A stretch of 7,121 nt of DNA from CAZFAT01 sp964517075 (GTDB lineage: Bacteria > Acidobacteriota > Vicinamibacteria > Vicinamibacterales > SCN-69-37): contig CAZFAT010000052.1 of NCBI GenBank assembly GCA_964517075.1, positions 1 to 7,121 of the forward strand, in the 5' to 3' direction. This document shows positions 5,244-7,121 of this stretch, one piece after another. Both the position numbers and the translations under genes were made by a program. The notes beneath the pieces were generated by a model. That model worked only from the letters and a program-made list of their open reading frames with translations. It had not been told where the DNA came from and ran no database searches. The first letter of the stretch is position 1. Each line of letters begins with the position of its first letter.

Positions 5244-7121
5244 ATGAAGCGAACAGCATTCCTGGCGGCGGCAGTGGTCCTGGCGGGCGCCGCGGCGCCA
5301 CTCGCGCAACAGGCCCGCGGGTCCCGAGGCCCGGCGGCCGCGTCCGTCGTCACCGCGCCGGCCGACGCGCCGGAGGTGCAGCTCAAGCTTGCGGTGACAC
5401 GGGAACTCGTGGACGGCGACGCCGCGGCGGCGATCGAGCGGTATCGGGAGATCGAGAGCAAGGCGCGAGCGACCGCCCCCGCGGTGGCCGCGCAGGCGCT
5501 GATGCAGGCCGCCGCGTCGTACGAGCGGCTCGGCCGCCCCGAGGCGCGCGAGGTGTATCGAGCGGTGGTGCGGGACTACGGCGCGCTGCCGGTGGCGATG
5601 GAAGCGCGGGAGCGGTTGGGCCCCGCCCGTCCTACGCAGTCGGACGGACTGCCACGGCGAATCGCCACGATGGTGATCGCGAGTGTGAACGACGTGACCG
5701 CCGATGGCTCGCTGGCGGTTGGATCAGGCGAGAACCAGCAGCTCTTCGTTCAGAATCTGGGGACCGGCCAGGTCACGCCGCTGGGACACAGCGGGTCTGG
5801 GCCCGTCCTTTCTGCGGACGGCAGGGCGATCGCGTACACGGCGGAGGGCCAGCTTCGCATCCTTCCCCTAACCCCGGGAGCGACACCGCGGACGCTGGTC
5901 ACGGGCGGCGTGAGGTCTGCACTGGACTGGCTGCCGGACGGGAGCTCGATTCTAGCTGTTGCAAGCGCGTTGGTCTCGGTGGCCGTGGCCGATGGACGCA
6001 TGACAACGTTGCGAGACTACAGCGAACCCTGCAGCAGCGTCGCTGGCGTGACGGTATCTCCCGACGGCGCTCACATGGCGTACTCGCGACGTATTTCATG
6101 TGCCGTTGGGGCGCCTGAACAACGTATCTACGTTGCCCGCATCGACGGGCAGGGCGAGACGGAAGTCGGTGCTATCGCAGGCTCAAATACCGAGCCGGTG
6201 TGGACGCCTGATGGCTCGCACCTGGTCTTCGTGAACAGCCGTGTCCAGAACATGTCGTTGTGGGCCGTTCCCATCGCCGGCGGGAGGGCCACGGGCGTCG
6301 CTCCGACACTTCTCAGAGATCGGTTTGAAGCGGGCCGACTCTTGCGGATCTCCCACTCCGGCACGATGTACGACTTCCGTCCGATGGGCAACCCACCAAC
6401 GATTCTCATCGCAGACCGATCCTCCGGATCGCGTGTGACGGAACTGCTGCCTGGCGGATCGCCGTCCGTCTCGCCCGACGGCAAATACCTGGCGCTCCTG
6501 CGCGTTGGTCCCAATGGTTGGGACCTCGTCGTCAGGGAACTCGCAACAAGTAGGGAGCAGCTGTACTGGCGAACTGGCGTACAGCCCTACACGCCACGGT
6601 GGTTCCGCGACGGAACTGGGCTCGTCGTTGTGGTCGTCGAGAAGGGCGTCGGCACCGGCACTTTCCACGCGGTGGAACTGGCTTCCGGAACGTTTCGACC
6701 GCTCTTTGCCCAGGCCGCGAACGGTCGCATCCGCAGCGGCGTTGGGGCTCTGTCCAACGACAACGCGACGTTCTACGTTGCGACGCGGGACGGCTCGGCA
6801 TCGACTGGACGGGGATCATCATTGGGCCCTTGGACGGAACTCGTAGCTGTAAGCCTCACAACCGGAGAGGAACAGCGTATCTTCACCTTCCCAGGCAGTC
6901 GTCTGACTGGCCGGGGCCCAGGGCTAGCCCTGAGTCCCGACGGCAGTCGGCTTGCGATCACGGCCTATGATGGCCCGGGCGTCGGACGGATCTTCACGGT
7001 TGGCGTGGATGGTGCCAACTACGGGGAAGTGCACCATTCAAACAGGATCGGTGATTTGCGCTGGACGCCGGACGGCGAGTCGATTCTGTTTCTCGATGCT
7101 AACAGTGACGGCATCGGGTCA
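5244..7121 (+). CDS. Exported TPR and PD40 (TolB-like) beta-propeller protein (partial)
   Basis: The frame is open from the ATG at 5244 to the right edge (626 codons, no stop), so the C-terminus is missing. MKRTAFLAAAVVLAGAAAPLA is a Sec-type signal peptide with cleavage likely near residues 21-24; no lipobox Cys is seen. Residues about 44-125 form TPR-like helices (AAAAIERYREIE, AASYERLGRPEAREVYRAVVRDYG). From about 135 on there are repeated WD40-like/PD40 blades. Blade motifs are SADG (190), WLPDG (229), VSPDG (271), WTPDG (320), SPDG (410), WFRDG (453), LSPDG (563) and WTPDG (607), each followed by a hydrophobic strand. Propellers of this type bind proteins or ligands outside the cytoplasm, as TolB does. 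Some precede an enzymatic domain such as a peptidase, so a catalytic tail beyond the window cannot be excluded. No active-site motif is visible here. The tandem box and strong ribosome site upstream suggest its own regulated promoter. Confidence 0.92.
   Translation, partial: MKRTAFLAAAVVLAGAAAPLAQQARGSRGPAAASVVTAPADAPEVQLKLAVTRELVDGDAAAAIERYREIESKARATAPAVAAQALMQAAASYERLGRPEAREVYRAVVRDYGALPVAMEARERLGPARPTQSDGLPRRIATMVIASVNDVTADGSLAVGSGENQQLFVQNLGTGQVTPLGHSGSGPVLSADGRAIAYTAEGQLRILPLTPGATPRTLVTGGVRSALDWLPDGSSILAVASALVSVAVADGRMTTLRDYSEPCSSVAGVTVSPDGAHMAYSRRISCAVGAPEQRIYVARIDGQGETEVGAIAGSNTEPVWTPDGSHLVFVNSRVQNMSLWAVPIAGGRATGVAPTLLRDRFEAGRLLRISHSGTMYDFRPMGNPPTILIADRSSGSRVTELLPGGSPSVSPDGKYLALLRVGPNGWDLVVRELATSREQLYWRTGVQPYTPRWFRDGTGLVVVVVEKGVGTGTFHAVELASGTFRPLFAQAANGRIRSGVGALSNDNATFYVATRDGSASTGRGSSLGPWTELVAVSLTTGEEQRIFTFPGSRLTGRGPGLALSPDGSRLAITAYDGPGVGRIFTVGVDGANYGEVHHSNRIGDLRWTPDGESILFLDANSDGIGS

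Noticed and set aside
4194..5309. A minus-strand open frame of about 370 codons across the regulator gene
   Set aside because: It is antisense to two well-supported genes and shows no recognisable motif or ribosome site.
5228..6118. An alternative plus-strand frame overlapping the propeller gene
   Set aside because: It is Gly/Arg-rich and low in complexity. The frame starting at 5244 has the ribosome site, signal peptide, TPR and PD40 motifs.
1..7121. CRISPR array, tRNA, rRNA, insertion sequence or prophage
   Set aside because: No regularly spaced repeats, cloverleaf, rRNA-like segment, transposase or terminal inverted repeats were seen. The short tandem repeats lack spacers.

Overview
This window is GC-rich bacterial DNA. 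The coding strands use mostly G/C-ending codons, and genes are tightly packed on both strands. The gene content (a sensor kinase with a TPR-like extracytoplasmic domain, an exported TPR plus PD40 beta-propeller protein, a B12-type radical SAM protein) and the GAACC/GGTTC-cored intergenic repeats suggest an acidobacterium, perhaps of the Vicinamibacteria. That assignment is an inference from gene style only; no rRNA or other phylogenetic marker is present.

Layout, left to right: (1) the last 49 codons of a plus-strand cupin-fold protein, ending at 152; (2) a short convergent gap with an imperfect hairpin and GAACC-cored heptamer repeats; (3) a minus-strand gene (about 222-2330, start uncertain) for a cobalamin-binding-type radical SAM enzyme; (4) a divergent control region (about 2315-2502) with 16-bp tandem repeats, a minus-strand promoter-like pair, a palindrome, and a PhoB-box-like tandem repeat followed by a -10-like hexamer; (5) a plus-strand two-component operon, a membrane histidine kinase (2503-4479) and an OmpR/PhoB-family response regulator (4476-5153), overlapping by 4 bases; (6) a 90-base gap with a second copy of the tandem-repeat box; (7) an exported TPR/PD40 (TolB-like) propeller protein starting at 5244 and running off the right edge.

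The most interesting observation is a matching 18-bp tandem direct repeat with 11-bp period (consensus CRTGACA-MAAC-CRTGAYG). It lies upstream of the kinase-regulator operon and again upstream of the TPR/PD40 gene. The 11-bp period is what OmpR/PhoB-family dimers typically bind. The simplest reading is that this regulator controls its own operon and the adjacent exported propeller gene. The kinase senses outside the cytoplasm through a domain with a TPR-like stretch, and the probable target gene encodes an exported TPR-containing protein, so the three genes may form one envelope-sensing unit. Binding and regulation are inferred; only the repeats, spacings and gene order are seen directly.
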